Part shown: piece after piece, positions 40,701-49,226 of the stretch | Layout of the letters: each line of letters opens with the position of its first letter | Position numbering within the stretch: position 1 is the stretch's first letter | Origin: Micromonospora musae | Lineage (GTDB): Bacteria > Actinomycetota > Actinomycetes > Mycobacteriales > Micromonosporaceae | NCBI RefSeq assembly: GCF_003626635.1 | Contig: NZ_RAZT01000003.1 | Coordinates: forward strand, 552,438 to 616,437 | DNA: 64,000 nt | Direction: 5' to 3' | Notes under the pieces: model-generated | What the model saw: only the letters and a program-made list of their open reading frames with translations | The model's database searches: none | What the model was told of the DNA's origin: nothing | Position numbers and translations under genes: made by a program

Positions 40701-41063
40701 TCAGGCGCCGGGGAGCACCTCGGGCGTGGCCGTGCCGGCGTAGTAGGGCTCCGGAGCACCGAAGAGCCCGAGCAGGCCGGTCACCCAGAGCTGCCGGTGC
40801 ACGAACCGGCTCGGCTCGGTGACCACGAGCTTGACGCCGCTCACCTCGGCGGTCTGGAACCCGGCGACCATCGCGCTGATGCCGACGGAGTCGATGAAGG
40901 TGACCAGGCGCATGTTGAGCTCGATGCGCGCCGGATGCCCCTTGGCCAGCACCTCGGCGATCGCTTCACGCACCTCGTACGCGGTGTCGACGTCGATCTC
41001 GCCGCGTGGGGCGATCTCCACGACACCGCCGGACAGTACCGACTTCACGATCGACAGGCTCAC
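40701..41063 (-). CDS. STAS-domain anti-sigma factor antagonist
   Basis: A 120-residue STAS protein of the SpoIIAA/RsbV type that frees an alternative sigma factor by binding its anti-sigma kinase. The phosphorylated Ser is in Thr-Phe-Ile-Asp-Ser-Val-Gly-Ile-Ser. The N-terminal strand reads Val-Val-Glu-Ile-Ala-Pro-Arg-Gly-Glu-Ile-Asp. No partner kinase gene lies next to it. Its GTG start overlaps the stop of a possible 42-residue frame upstream (41060-41188). Confidence 0.9.
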   Translation of the reverse strand: MSLSIVKSVLSGGVVEIAPRGEIDVDTAYEVREAIAEVLAKGHPARIELNMRLVTFIDSVGISAMVAGFQTAEVSGVKLVVTEPSRFVHRQLWVTGLLGLFGAPEPYYAGTATPEVLPGA

Positions 41064-41188
41064 GCGAGCACCTCCACCCGCCCGTCCCCCGGGCGCCTCA
41101 TCAGTACGCGGGCCGCGACCGAGAGTATTCCTCCGATGGCCTCGGTCGCCACCCCCGGGGGATGAGCAATTCGCGGATCAGGGCACAT
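41060..41188 (-). CDS. Possible small protein upstream of the STAS gene
   Basis: A 42-codon frame from ATG 41188 ends in a TGA that overlaps the STAS start (GTGA), the usual sign of translational coupling. Its second half reads Ala-Thr-Glu-Ala-Ile-Gly-Gly-Ile-Leu-Ser-Val-Ala-Ala-Arg, an amphipathic helix, and uses G/C at most third positions. A shorter start (GTG) is also possible. It could equally be a chance frame, as no ribosome binding site is convincing. Confidence 0.3.
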   Translation of the reverse strand: MCPDPRIAHPPGVATEAIGGILSVAARVLMRRPGDGRVEVLA

Positions 41189-41402
41189 CTCGTCACCCTT
41201 GTCCGGATTCTTCTCTTCGTCTGTTCGTTCGACGGCCCCTCGGACCGACGCACCGCCGCCCAGGGTAGCCGGTCCGCGCCAGCCGGGCGGAAACGACGCG
41301 GCCGGTAAGGGTCCGGACCCATGATCCGATTTCGCACGGCGCGGGTGCGTTTGCCGGGGCGGCCTAGCATCGGCCGGGAGTCCACGACAGAGGGGATGAT
41401 CA
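41189..41402. other. Intergenic region before the Asp-rich lipoprotein gene
   Basis: These 214 bases hold the divergent promoters of the STAS unit and the lipoprotein. They are less GC-rich than the coding DNA near 41200-41240, with TCTTCTCTTCG. No gene or clear operator is visible. Confidence 0.35.
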
Positions 41403-41543
41403 ATGATCAAGAGACTGGCCGGGCTGGCCGGCGTCGGTGCCCTGCTCGCCCTCGTACTGGCCTGCGGCTTCGGTGGCAGCGGAGACGATGACGACGATGA
41501 CGACGACTTCGCCCGGGGTGCCGCCGTCGTCTCGGTGCGCTGA
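41403..41543 (+). CDS. Tiny Asp-rich lipoprotein (46 residues)
   Basis: This 46-residue frame has a complete lipoprotein signal: basic Lys3-Arg4, a hydrophobic core and the lipobox Leu-Val-Leu-Ala-Cys with Cys21 as the lipidated residue. After Gly-Phe-Gly-Gly-Ser-Gly come eight Asp residues in a row (28-35), then Phe-Ala-Arg-Gly. AGAGGGG lies seven bases before the ATG. The mature part is only about 26 residues. A poly-Asp stretch next to the membrane could bind cations; this is inference. It falls below usual gene-calling limits. Confidence 0.7.
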   Translation: MIKRLAGLAGVGALLALVLACGFGGSGDDDDDDDDFARGAAVVSVR

Positions 41544-41566
41544 CCACCCCATCTCCGTCTCGAACG

Positions 41567-41592
41567 GGCCGGCCGCCCGAGCGCGGCCGGCC
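41567..41592 (+). terminator. Hairpin after the tiny lipoprotein gene
   Basis: GGCCGGCCGC (41567-41576) pairs perfectly with GCGGCCGGCC (41583-41592) around a 6-base loop, 23 bases after the stop. There is no T-run, as is common for actinobacterial terminators. Confidence 0.6.
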
Positions 41593-41785
41593 GCCGGGGC
41601 ATGGTGAACCCGGCGCGACCCCGGCCGTCAGGCCCCACCACTTCGGCGGTCCGGCTGGGGTGATTCGGCGGGTTTGGGGCGCCGATGGGCGGGGCACTGG
41701 CGGGTAGGCGAACCGTGACGCGCCGATCCGGATGGCCGGGAGCCGACCCGCCCGCCGTGGCCGGCGCACCGAGGAGGTAATCCCG

Positions 41786-42193
41786 ATGTTCGGAACGACC
41801 CTGCTGGACCGCCGCAGCAGACCCGAGCGGATCGCGGACCAGGCGTGGCAGCACCTGGTCTCCAGCGTCAACACCGCCGGCGACACCGTCCGAGGCACCG
41901 CTCGCTCCGCGCAACGCGGCGGACACCGGCTCAGTGACGGAGCAGGTGACGTCGTGGGCAACGCTGCCGACGAGGCCCGCCGCCGGGCCACCCTCGCCTT
42001 CGACGCGCTCGCCGGTCGACGTCCGGCGCTGCCGTGGACGCTGCTGATCGGTGTGGCGCTGGTCGGCGCCGCCATCGGTTGGGCCGCGGGTACCGCCGCC
42101 CGGGCCGCGGGCAGCCGGGACGACCGCGCGGTCGACGACATCGACTTCGTGGACGTGGACCGCCCCAACTCCCCCGCCAACCTCGACACCTGA
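41786..42193 (+). CDS. Single-pass membrane protein (YtxH-like)
   Basis: The protein has 135 residues. The first 80 are helical and charged with many Ala/Arg, then one membrane helix (about 93-113) and an acidic C-terminus with Asp-Asp-Ile-Asp-Phe-Val-Asp-Val-Asp. This resembles small YtxH-type envelope proteins. GAGGAGGT eight bases before the ATG at 41786 fixes the start. It converges with the DinB-type gene across a shared terminator. Confidence 0.7.
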   Translation: MFGTTLLDRRSRPERIADQAWQHLVSSVNTAGDTVRGTARSAQRGGHRLSDGAGDVVGNAADEARRRATLAFDALAGRRPALPWTLLIGVALVGAAIGWAAGTAARAAGSRDDRAVDDIDFVDVDRPNSPANLDT

Positions 42194-42260
42194 GCCCGAG
42201 CAAGGACGGTCCCGACCGGCCCGCCGCGCATCCGCAGGGGATGAACGACCCCGGGTTCGT

Positions 42261-42302
42261 TGATGTCGGGGTGTCCGGCACCTCGACGACACCCCGACAT
42301 CA
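42261..42302. terminator. Bidirectional terminator
   Basis: TGATGTCGGGGTGTC (42261-42275) pairs perfectly with GACACCCCGACATCA (42288-42302), a 15-base stem with a 12-base loop. It lies between two convergent genes, eight bases before the stop of the minus-strand gene, so it can end transcription both ways. Confidence 0.85.
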
Positions 42303-42309
42303 GGTCGAG

Positions 42310-42948
42310 TCAGATGGCGTTGATCCGCTCCGGCGCGCGTTCGGCGCGGGCCAGGGCGCGCAGCACCGCCGGCTGGCCGTGACGGCGTACCGCCAGCCGA
42401 GCCAGCAACGAGAGCACCGGCTCGAAGACGTCGACGGGTAGCTCTGAAGTGGCCACACCGACGCTGACCGCCAGGTCGTCGGAGTGCACCGCGATCTCCA
42501 TGAGGCGGGTGGTCAGGAAGTCGTCCAGGGTGAGCGACCAGGGCCCCCGAGCCAGGTGCACCACCCGCCCCGCCGGCTCCCGGGTCAACGCCTCGGTGAG
42601 CCGCTGCACCGCCTCGGCCGTACGGGCGGCCAACGCCTGCGGCCCCTCCTGCGCGATCCCCTCCCCCACCCGGCGGATGCCCACGTTCACGTCGTCGTCG
42701 ACACTCGCGCCGATCCAGCTGCCACGCGCGTAGTGGTCGAGCAGACCTATCGGATCACCGGCCGGCACGGGCTCGGCGAGCACCGCCTCGACCTGGAAGA
42801 CCTGCGAGGCGAGGTGCCCCGCGAGGCCGGCGACACCGAACTCGGCGAGCGCGCTCGGCTGGTCCCAGCGCTCGGCGACCGCCGGGTCGCCCAGCAGCCG
42901 CACGGCCGAGCGAGCGGCCGTCAGGTAGGCAGTTCTGATCGCAGCCAT
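42310..42948 (-). CDS. DinB/mycothiol-dependent maleylpyruvate isomerase-like protein
   Basis: A 212-residue four-helix DinB-fold protein. It has His in Leu-Ala-Gly-His-Leu-Ala-Ser-Gln after the first loop and a second His in Glu-Ile-Ala-Val-His-Ser-Asp-Asp-Leu, together a likely metal site. Related actinobacterial proteins use mycothiol as cofactor. A substrate is not predictable. AAGGAGGT before the ATG at 42948 is strong and decides the start. Confidence 0.8.
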   Translation of the reverse strand: MAAIRTAYLTAARSAVRLLGDPAVAERWDQPSALAEFGVAGLAGHLASQVFQVEAVLAEPVPAGDPIGLLDHYARGSWIGASVDDDVNVGIRRVGEGIAQEGPQALAARTAEAVQRLTEALTREPAGRVVHLARGPWSLTLDDFLTTRLMEIAVHSDDLAVSVGVATSELPVDVFEPVLSLLARLAVRRHGQPAVLRALARAERAPERINAI

Positions 42949-43122
42949 GTCGTACCTCCTTCGGGGTGGGACCACGCGAGCCTAGACCCCGACCGCCACC
43001 TCCAAGATCGTCGGACCGCGATCACCCGGGTCGGGCGAGGGTGGCTCACCCCGACCGGCGGCAGCATCGCCCCCGGGCGGCCGTGCCTGCGGAAGCCCCC
43101 ATGCGAGACGAGGAGGGAGCCG

Positions 43123-43809
43123 ATGGCCACCGAGACCGTCACCCGTACCGATCAGGAGATCCAGTCCGACGTCCTCGACGAGCTGACCTGGGAGCCACGG
43201 GTCCGGCCGCACGAGATCGGCGTGACCGTTTCCGAGGGCGTTGTCACCCTCACCGGCCGGGTGGAGAGCTACGCGAAGAAGTGGGCCGCCGAGCGGGCGG
43301 CGCACCGGGTCCCCCGGGTCCGCGCGGTCGCCAACGATCTGACCGTGCAGCTGCCCGGCGGAGCGGAGCGGGCCGACCCGGAGGTGGCCGGCGCGGTCGG
43401 GCACGCCCTGGAGTGGGACGCGTTCGTACCCCTGGAGCAGTTGCAGGTCACCGTCTCGGACGGCTGGGTGACCCTGCACGGCGAGGTGGAGTGGGAGTAC
43501 CAGCGGCGAGCCGCCGAACGGGCGGTCAGCCGACTCACCGGCGTACGCGGCCTGAGCAACGGGATCACCGTGCGGCCGTCGATCCGCGCGGACGGGCACG
43601 AACTGGCCGAGCGGATCGTCGACGCCCTCGCCCGCAGCCGGGCCACCGAGTCCGAGCACGTCACGGTGCGGGTGCACGGCGACACGGTGCTACTGGCCGG
43701 TCTGGTGCACTCGATCCCGGAACGTGCCGAGGTGGAACGGGTGGCCTGGTCCGCGCCGGGCATCCGGGAGGTGCAGAACCACATCGCCGTCGCCCCGGTC
43801 CTGCATTGA
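43123..43809 (+). CDS. Protein with three BON domains
   Basis: A 228-residue protein made of three BON repeats of about 70 residues (starting near 12, 85 and 160). Each has an Ile/Val-x-Val-x-x-Gly-x-Val-x-Leu-x-Gly core: Gly-Val-Val-Thr-Leu-Thr-Gly, Gly-Trp-Val-Thr-Leu-His-Gly and Asp-Thr-Val-Leu-Leu-Ala-Gly. BON domains bind phospholipid membranes or pore proteins and are common in osmotic-shock and dormancy-type proteins. There is no signal peptide. GAGGAGGGAG lies before the ATG. Confidence 0.88.
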   Translation: MATETVTRTDQEIQSDVLDELTWEPRVRPHEIGVTVSEGVVTLTGRVESYAKKWAAERAAHRVPRVRAVANDLTVQLPGGAERADPEVAGAVGHALEWDAFVPLEQLQVTVSDGWVTLHGEVEWEYQRRAAERAVSRLTGVRGLSNGITVRPSIRADGHELAERIVDALARSRATESEHVTVRVHGDTVLLAGLVHSIPERAEVERVAWSAPGIREVQNHIAVAPVLH

Positions 43810-43863
43810 ACCACCCCGGCAGGGTGAGCCGACTTCACCCGGCCGGCGGCGAGCGTGGGAGTC

Positions 43864-44361
43864 ATGACTGATCCGAACGGGCTGATCGGACCGGGGCGGC
43901 CGGCGCCGGACTTCGCGCTGCCGGCCACCCCGGACGGGCGGCGCACCGGCGTCCGCGAGTACCGCGGCCGACCGGTGGTGCTCGCGTTCTACCCGGCCGA
44001 CTGGAGTCCGGTCTGCGGCGACCAGATGGCGCTCTACCAGGCCGCCATGCCGGAGTTCGACCAGTACCGGGCGGCCGTGCTGGGCATCTCCGTGGACAGC
44101 TTGTGGTCGCACCGAGCGTTCGCCGAGGACCAGGGCGTCGGCTTCCCGCTGTTGGCGGACTTCGAGCCGAAGGGGGAGGTGGCCCGCGCGTACGGCGCGT
44201 ACACCCGCAGCGGTGAGGCCGCGCGGGCGCTCGTGGTGGTCGACCCGGACGGCGCGGTCGCCTGGTCCCAGCTCTACCCGCCGGAGGTCAACCCGGGCGC
44301 GGACGGCATCCTCGACGCGCTGGAGCGGATGCGCGCCAGCGGGGAGGTGAGGGTCGGATGA
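43864..44361 (+). CDS. Peroxiredoxin (AhpC/BCP-like)
   Basis: A 165-residue thiol peroxidase. The peroxidatic Cys51 is in Asp-Trp-Ser-Pro-Val-Cys-Gly-Asp-Gln, with Ser48 replacing the usual Thr of TxxC. There is no other Cys in the protein, so reduction needs an external thiol. The ATG at 43864 is used; an in-frame GTG three codons earlier exists. Its stop overlaps the start of the DsbA-like gene (ATGA), suggesting the two work as a redox pair. Confidence 0.88.
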   Translation: MTDPNGLIGPGRPAPDFALPATPDGRRTGVREYRGRPVVLAFYPADWSPVCGDQMALYQAAMPEFDQYRAAVLGISVDSLWSHRAFAEDQGVGFPLLADFEPKGEVARAYGAYTRSGEAARALVVVDPDGAVAWSQLYPPEVNPGADGILDALERMRASGEVRVG

Positions 44362-44906
44362 CGACTCCGCTGCAGGTCACCGCCCGTCTGCGTACGCCGG
44401 TGACCGGATCCGACCATGTTCGGGGCGCGGCCGACGCCCCCGTGACGATCGTCGAGTACGGCGACTTCCAGTGCCATTACTGCGGCGCCGCGTACCCGAA
44501 CCTCACCGAGCTGCTCCGGCAGCGGGAGGGCACGGTACGGCTCGTCTACCGCTACTTCCCGATCGCCAACGTGCACCCGTACGCGGAGAGCGCGGCCGAG
44601 GCGGCCGAGGCGGCCGGGGTCCGCGGCCGGTTCTGGGAGATGCACGACTGGCTCTACGAGCACCAGGACCAGCTCGACCCGGTGCACCTGTCGCTCGGCG
44701 TCGAACAGCTCGGCATGCCGCCGGACGACATCGACGCCGAGGTGGAGCGGCACGCCCACGCCGACCGGGTACGCCGGGACTTCGTGGGCGGGATCCGCAG
44801 CGGGGTCAACGGCACCCCGACCCTCTTCGTCAACGACGCCCGGCACGACGGCGGGTACGCCCTGCCGGACCTGCTCGCCGCCGTCGACGCCGCGGCCGAC
44901 ACTTAG
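44358..44906 (+). CDS. DsbA-like thioredoxin-fold protein
   Basis: A 182-residue DsbA/FrnE-like oxidoreductase with an active site Cys39-His-Tyr-Cys42 in Gly-Asp-Phe-Gln-Cys-His-Tyr-Cys and a cis-proline loop Gly-Thr-Pro-Thr-Leu-Phe-Val. The helical insert lies between about 75 and 140. There is no signal peptide, so it acts in the cytoplasm, perhaps reducing the neighbouring peroxiredoxin. Its TAG stop overlaps the TAA of the convergent LAL regulator (44903-44906). Confidence 0.9.
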   Translation: MTTPLQVTARLRTPVTGSDHVRGAADAPVTIVEYGDFQCHYCGAAYPNLTELLRQREGTVRLVYRYFPIANVHPYAESAAEAAEAAGVRGRFWEMHDWLYEHQDQLDPVHLSLGVEQLGMPPDDIDAEVERHAHADRVRRDFVGGIRSGVNGTPTLFVNDARHDGGYALPDLLAAVDAAADT

Positions 44907-47815
44907 ATCAACCGCAGCTCGCGCGCCCGCCGGACCGCTTCTCGCCGGCGGGTCGCGTCGAGCTTGCGGTAGATGTTGCGCACGTGGGTCTTCACCGTGT
45001 TGACCGACAGCGACAGCTCACTGGCTATCTCCACGTTGGACAGGATGCTCTGCAGGTAGCGCAGGATGGTCAGCTCCCGCTCGGTGAGCGGCTCCTCCAG
45101 CGTCGGCCCCGGCTCCACCGGCCCCCGTTCGGCCGGCTCGTCCGCGCCCCGCACCAGGTCGCTGACCATCGACCAGTGCGCCGTGCCGGTGTCGAGGTGC
45201 GCGGCGAGCAGATCCCGCACGGCCGGATCGGCGCGGGTGAAGACCCGCCGGACGCCCTCCGGACCGGCGAGGTCGAGCACCCGCTCCAACGTCCGGCCGG
45301 CCCGGCGCTCGTCCCCGCCGTGGCGCGCCAGCACCGCGTCGAGCAGGCCCGCGTCCACGCGTACCGGCAGCGACCACCGCTCCGCCTCCGGCGCCGCCCA
45401 GTCCGGCAGGGCCCGAGCGGCCGCGCGCGGGTCACCGGCGCGCAGCTCGACCCGGGCCAGCGCCACCGCCACCGGGGCCAGCGCCACCGCGACCGAGGCG
45501 AGCGGCTCGACCTGGTCCCGCAGCGGCCCGGCCAGCAGGTCCCGGGCGGCCTCCAGGTCACCCCGGGCACCGAGCAGGTCCGCGTCCGCGGCCAGCAGCT
45601 GGTAGGCCAGCTCCACGGCGGCCGGCCGGTCCGCGATCCGGTGCCGCGCCTCGGCCAGCAGCCGGTGACCGGCGGCCACCTCACCCCGGTCGTGCAGCAG
45701 CTGCGCCCGGCAGAGCGCGGCGACCGCCGCGGCCGTGGTCTCCCCCACGGCACTCCCGGCACCGGCCGGCGTCTCCGACTCCCCGGTCGCGGCCCGGGCC
45801 AGCGCCAGGTTCCCGGCGACCTCCTCGGGCTGGTCCCGGTGCAGAGCCACCACGGCCAGCGCCAGCTGGGCGTACGCGCAGTCGAGGCGGCAGGCCCAGC
45901 CGTGGCAGGGCGGCATCGCCAACGCGGCCCGGGCGGACGCCTCGGCGGCCCGCAACCTCCCTTGCACGGCGTCGAGCAGCGCCGAGCGGCTGGCGCAGAC
46001 CAGCTCGACGCGGAGCCGGCCCGCCTCCCGCGCCGCACCCAGCGCCCGGGCGAACCGCGCCGAGGGCAGCTGCCCCTCGGCCAGTTCCACGAGCCCGAGC
46101 GCGGTACCGGCGAACGCCCGCAGCTCGGCGTCCTCGGTGGCGCTGCCCCTCGGCCCGCCGGCCACCGGCGCGGCGAGCGGTTCCGGTGCGCGGACGGCGG
46201 GGGCCGAGCGCTGGGCCGGACCGGTGGCGGGCTCCCCGCTCGGGGCAGCCAGGTTGGACGGCCCAGGCGGCGTGGGGTGCGCCCGGATCAGCCGCGCGGC
46301 CGCGGCGCGCACCTCGGCGTGGTCGCCGGCGAGCCGGGCCAGCGTCAGCTCCACCGCGGTGGCCAGCCGGAGGAAACGGTCCCGGCGCTGGGCGGGCAGG
46401 GTGTCCGCGACCGCGACCGCGGCGTGCAGGTGCGCCGTGGCGGCCTGCGGGTCACCGGCGTGCGCCCGCTCCGCGGCGCAGGCGAGGGCCAGCTCGGGAT
46501 CGCGGCGCACGACCTCGGGTGGTGGCGGCGCCGGCGCGGGGGCGCCGAAGTCGGACCGGTCGTACGGGGCCAGCTCCGGCCACTGCGCGACGAAGATCTC
46601 GGTCGCCCGGTCCCAGTGACCGCCGGCCAGCGCGTGCCGCAGCCCCTCCGCCGGCCGGCCGTTGTCGGCGTACCAACCGGCCGCCCGAAGATGCAGCTCA
46701 CGCAGCTCGTCGGCGGGTAGCCGGGTCAGCTCCGCCCGGAGCAGGTCGGCCAGCAGCGGGTGGCAGCGGTACCAGGGCGGGCGGCTCTCGTCGCGACGCA
46801 GCAGGCCACCGTCGCCGGCCAGGTCGGCGAGCGTCCGCTCGGCGTCCGACCCGCCGGTGAGCGCGTCGGCCAGGTCGGCGCAGACCGTCTCGGCGAGCGC
46901 GGTGCGCCGCAGCAGCTCGCGGGCCGCCGGCTCGACCGCGGCGAGCACCTCCTCGTGCAGGTAGCCGGCGACGTCCGGCTGGTCGCCCCCGAACTGCTCG
47001 ACCCAGCGCGACGGGTCGGGCTGCCGCTGCAAGGCCAGCGCGGCGAAGCGCAGCGCCGCCGGCCACCCACCGGTCCGCTCCCGCAGCCGGTGCAGTGCCG
47101 CCCCGGTCAGCGCCACGCCGTGCGCGGTCAGCAGGTCGGCCACCTCGTCGTCGGTGAAGGCCAGCTCGTCCGGACCGATCTCGGTCAGCTCTCCCGCCAA
47201 CCGCAGCCGGTGCACGGCCAGCGGCAGCCCGGCCCGCGCCCCGACCACGAGACGCAACCGCTGCTCGGCGTGGCGGAGCAGGAAGTCCAGCCCGGTCAGC
47301 GCGGCCGGGTCGGTGACCCGGTGCAGGTCGTCGAGGACCAGTAGCACCGGCTCTTCCCGGGCGGCCAGTCCGGCGGCCAGCAGCTCCAGCTGATCCGGCC
47401 GGGGCGGTCGGTCCGGCACCTGCGCGCCGTCCCGCCCGGGGCCCGTGCCGGCCCGGAGCGCAGCCGCCAGGTACGACCAGAGCCGGTCGCCGTCGTCGCC
47501 CGCCTCCACCGACACCCAGGCCGGCACCGGCCGGGCCGCCTCGACGACGCTGCCGTCCGGGCGCACCTCGGCGCCCTCGCCCGAGCTGCCTCCCACGAGC
47601 CGGGTCCAGGCCGCGAGCAGGGTGCTCTTGCCCCAGCCGGCGGGCGCGCTGACCAGCGTCACCGGCCCGGCGCTGCCCGCGTCGAGCCGGCGCAGCAGGC
47701 GGGGCCGGGCCAGCACCGACTCGCCGAGCGCGGGCGGGTGCAGGCGGGACGCGAGCAGCGGCGGCCGGACGTCGTCCGCCGTCCCCACGCGTACGGCGCT
47801 TCGCTGTTCCGGCAT
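44903..47815 (-). CDS. Large ATP-binding LuxR (LAL/MalT-like) regulator
   Basis: A 970-residue regulator. An ATPase module near the N-terminus has Walker A Ala-Pro-Ala-Gly-Trp-Gly-Lys-Ser-Thr and the Walker B-like Leu-Leu-Val-Leu-Asp-Asp-Leu-His. A long helical TPR-like region follows (about 400-880). The C-terminal LuxR HTH has Leu-Thr-Glu-Arg-Glu-Leu-Thr-Ile-Leu-Arg and Thr-Val-Lys-Thr-His-Val-Arg-Asn-Ile-Tyr. LAL proteins activate catabolic or secondary-metabolite operons on ligand and ATP binding. The frame stays open upstream for 488 residues, but that part is antisense to a real gene; I start at ATG 47815 (GTG 47824 is the alternative). Confidence 0.9.
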   Translation of the reverse strand: MPEQRSAVRVGTADDVRPPLLASRLHPPALGESVLARPRLLRRLDAGSAGPVTLVSAPAGWGKSTLLAAWTRLVGGSSGEGAEVRPDGSVVEAARPVPAWVSVEAGDDGDRLWSYLAAALRAGTGPGRDGAQVPDRPPRPDQLELLAAGLAAREEPVLLVLDDLHRVTDPAALTGLDFLLRHAEQRLRLVVGARAGLPLAVHRLRLAGELTEIGPDELAFTDDEVADLLTAHGVALTGAALHRLRERTGGWPAALRFAALALQRQPDPSRWVEQFGGDQPDVAGYLHEEVLAAVEPAARELLRRTALAETVCADLADALTGGSDAERTLADLAGDGGLLRRDESRPPWYRCHPLLADLLRAELTRLPADELRELHLRAAGWYADNGRPAEGLRHALAGGHWDRATEIFVAQWPELAPYDRSDFGAPAPAPPPPEVVRRDPELALACAAERAHAGDPQAATAHLHAAVAVADTLPAQRRDRFLRLATAVELTLARLAGDHAEVRAAAARLIRAHPTPPGPSNLAAPSGEPATGPAQRSAPAVRAPEPLAAPVAGGPRGSATEDAELRAFAGTALGLVELAEGQLPSARFARALGAAREAGRLRVELVCASRSALLDAVQGRLRAAEASARAALAMPPCHGWACRLDCAYAQLALAVVALHRDQPEEVAGNLALARAATGESETPAGAGSAVGETTAAAVAALCRAQLLHDRGEVAAGHRLLAEARHRIADRPAAVELAYQLLAADADLLGARGDLEAARDLLAGPLRDQVEPLASVAVALAPVAVALARVELRAGDPRAAARALPDWAAPEAERWSLPVRVDAGLLDAVLARHGGDERRAGRTLERVLDLAGPEGVRRVFTRADPAVRDLLAAHLDTGTAHWSMVSDLVRGADEPAERGPVEPGPTLEEPLTERELTILRYLQSILSNVEIASELSLSVNTVKTHVRNIYRKLDATRRREAVRRARELRLI

Positions 47816-47998
47816 CCGGCCCACCCCCACGGACGCGTTCCACCCCCCGGTCGGCGGGCGGATACCCGGCGCGGGGCCGTTCACCCCTTCGGGGCGAGCC
47901 CGTTCACCCCTGAACGGGCCGAGGGTGCAGACCGGACTTGACGGGATATCCCGGACAGCCCTCTCGAATGGCGCGATGGCGGGTGGCACACTCGCGGG

Positions 47999-49207
47999 AT
48001 GGCTGGAGAGCGGGCGTACGACGTGGTGCTCTTCGGCGCGACCGGCTTCACCGGCGGGCTGACCGCCGAATACCTGGCCCGGCACGCGCCGGCAGGGCTG
48101 CGGTGGGCGCTCGCCGGCCGCAACTCCGACCGGTTGGCGGCGGTCCGCGACCGGCTCACCGCGATCGACCCGGCGCTGACCGAGCTGCCGTTGCTGACCG
48201 CCGACACCACCGACCCCCGAACGCTTCGCGCGCTGGCGGAGCAGACCCGGGTCGTCGCCAGCACCGTCGGCCCGTTCATCCGACACGGCGAGCCGCTGGT
48301 CGCCGCCGCCGCCACCGCCGGCACCGACTACCTGGACATCACCGGGGAGCCGGAATTCGTCGACCTGATGTACCTGCGCCACCACGCCGAGGCGGTACGC
48401 ACCGGATCGCGTCTCGTGCACGCCTGCGGGTTCGACTCGATCCCGCACGACCTGGGCGCCTGGTTCACCGTGCGGCAGCTCCCGTCCGACGCGCCGATCA
48501 CCGTCGACGGTTTCGTCCGTGCCGGCGGACGTTTCTCCGCCGGCACGTACCACTCCACCCTCATCGCGTTCTCCCGGGCGGCCCGGGCCGGCCGGGTCGC
48601 CCGGCAGCGGCGGTCCACGGAGCTGCGGCCCGAGGGCCGGCGGGTCCGCGCGGTACGCGGACGGCTCACCCGCCCGGACGGGCTGGGCATGTGGGCGGTA
48701 CCGCTGCCGACCATCGACCCCCAGATCGTCCGGCGCTCGGCGGCGACCTGCCCGGCGTACGGTCCCGACTTCCGCTACCGGCACTTCGCCGCCGTGAAGC
48801 GGCTGCCCACGGTGCTGGCCGCCGGGGTCGGCCTGGCCGCCGTGGCGGGCCTGGTGCGGCTGGCGCCGACCCGGCGCTGGCTGCTCGGCCGGCTCACCTC
48901 CGGGCAGGGACCGGCAGCGCAGCGGCGGGCCCAGTCGTGGTTCCGGATCCGGTTCGTCGGCGAGGGCGGCGGGCGCCGGGTACGCACCGAGGTGGCCGGG
49001 GGCGACCCGGGGTACGACGAGACGGCGAAGATGCTCGCCGAGTCGGCGCTCTGCCTGGCCCTGGACGACCTGCCGCCGACCGCCGGCCAGGTCACTCCGG
49101 TGACCGCGATGGGCGAGGCGCTGCTCACCCGGCTCACCCGCGCCGGGATCACCTTCCGGGTGCTGGAGGCGGTCGACACCGACGGGCTTGACCCTCGACC
49201 AGCTTGA
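47999..49207 (+). CDS. Saccharopine dehydrogenase-like / trans-acting enoyl reductase-like protein
   Basis: A 402-residue NAD(P)-binding protein. The Rossmann motif is Val-Val-Leu-Phe-Gly-Ala-Thr-Gly-Phe-Thr-Gly-Gly. The next block is Trp-Ala-Leu-Ala-Gly-Arg-Asn, then Val-Gly-Pro-Phe-Ile-Arg-His-Gly-Glu-Pro-Leu-Val and Tyr-Leu-Asp-Ile-Thr-Gly-Glu. These match the actinobacterial family that includes the mycobacterial trans-acting enoyl reductase for phthiocerol lipids. The substrate here is unknown. A short hydrophobic patch near 285-300 hints at membrane contact. Confidence 0.85.
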   Translation: MAGERAYDVVLFGATGFTGGLTAEYLARHAPAGLRWALAGRNSDRLAAVRDRLTAIDPALTELPLLTADTTDPRTLRALAEQTRVVASTVGPFIRHGEPLVAAAATAGTDYLDITGEPEFVDLMYLRHHAEAVRTGSRLVHACGFDSIPHDLGAWFTVRQLPSDAPITVDGFVRAGGRFSAGTYHSTLIAFSRAARAGRVARQRRSTELRPEGRRVRAVRGRLTRPDGLGMWAVPLPTIDPQIVRRSAATCPAYGPDFRYRHFAAVKRLPTVLAAGVGLAAVAGLVRLAPTRRWLLGRLTSGQGPAAQRRAQSWFRIRFVGEGGGRRVRTEVAGGDPGYDETAKMLAESALCLALDDLPPTAGQVTPVTAMGEALLTRLTRAGITFRVLEAVDTDGLDPRPA

Positions 49208-49226
49208 GACGGCAGGATCGGTCGAC

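Noticed and set aside
40599..41165. Plus-strand frame of 188 codons
   Set aside because: It overlaps the STAS gene antisense, whose phosphorylation motif is intact; the plus frame lacks a start signal.
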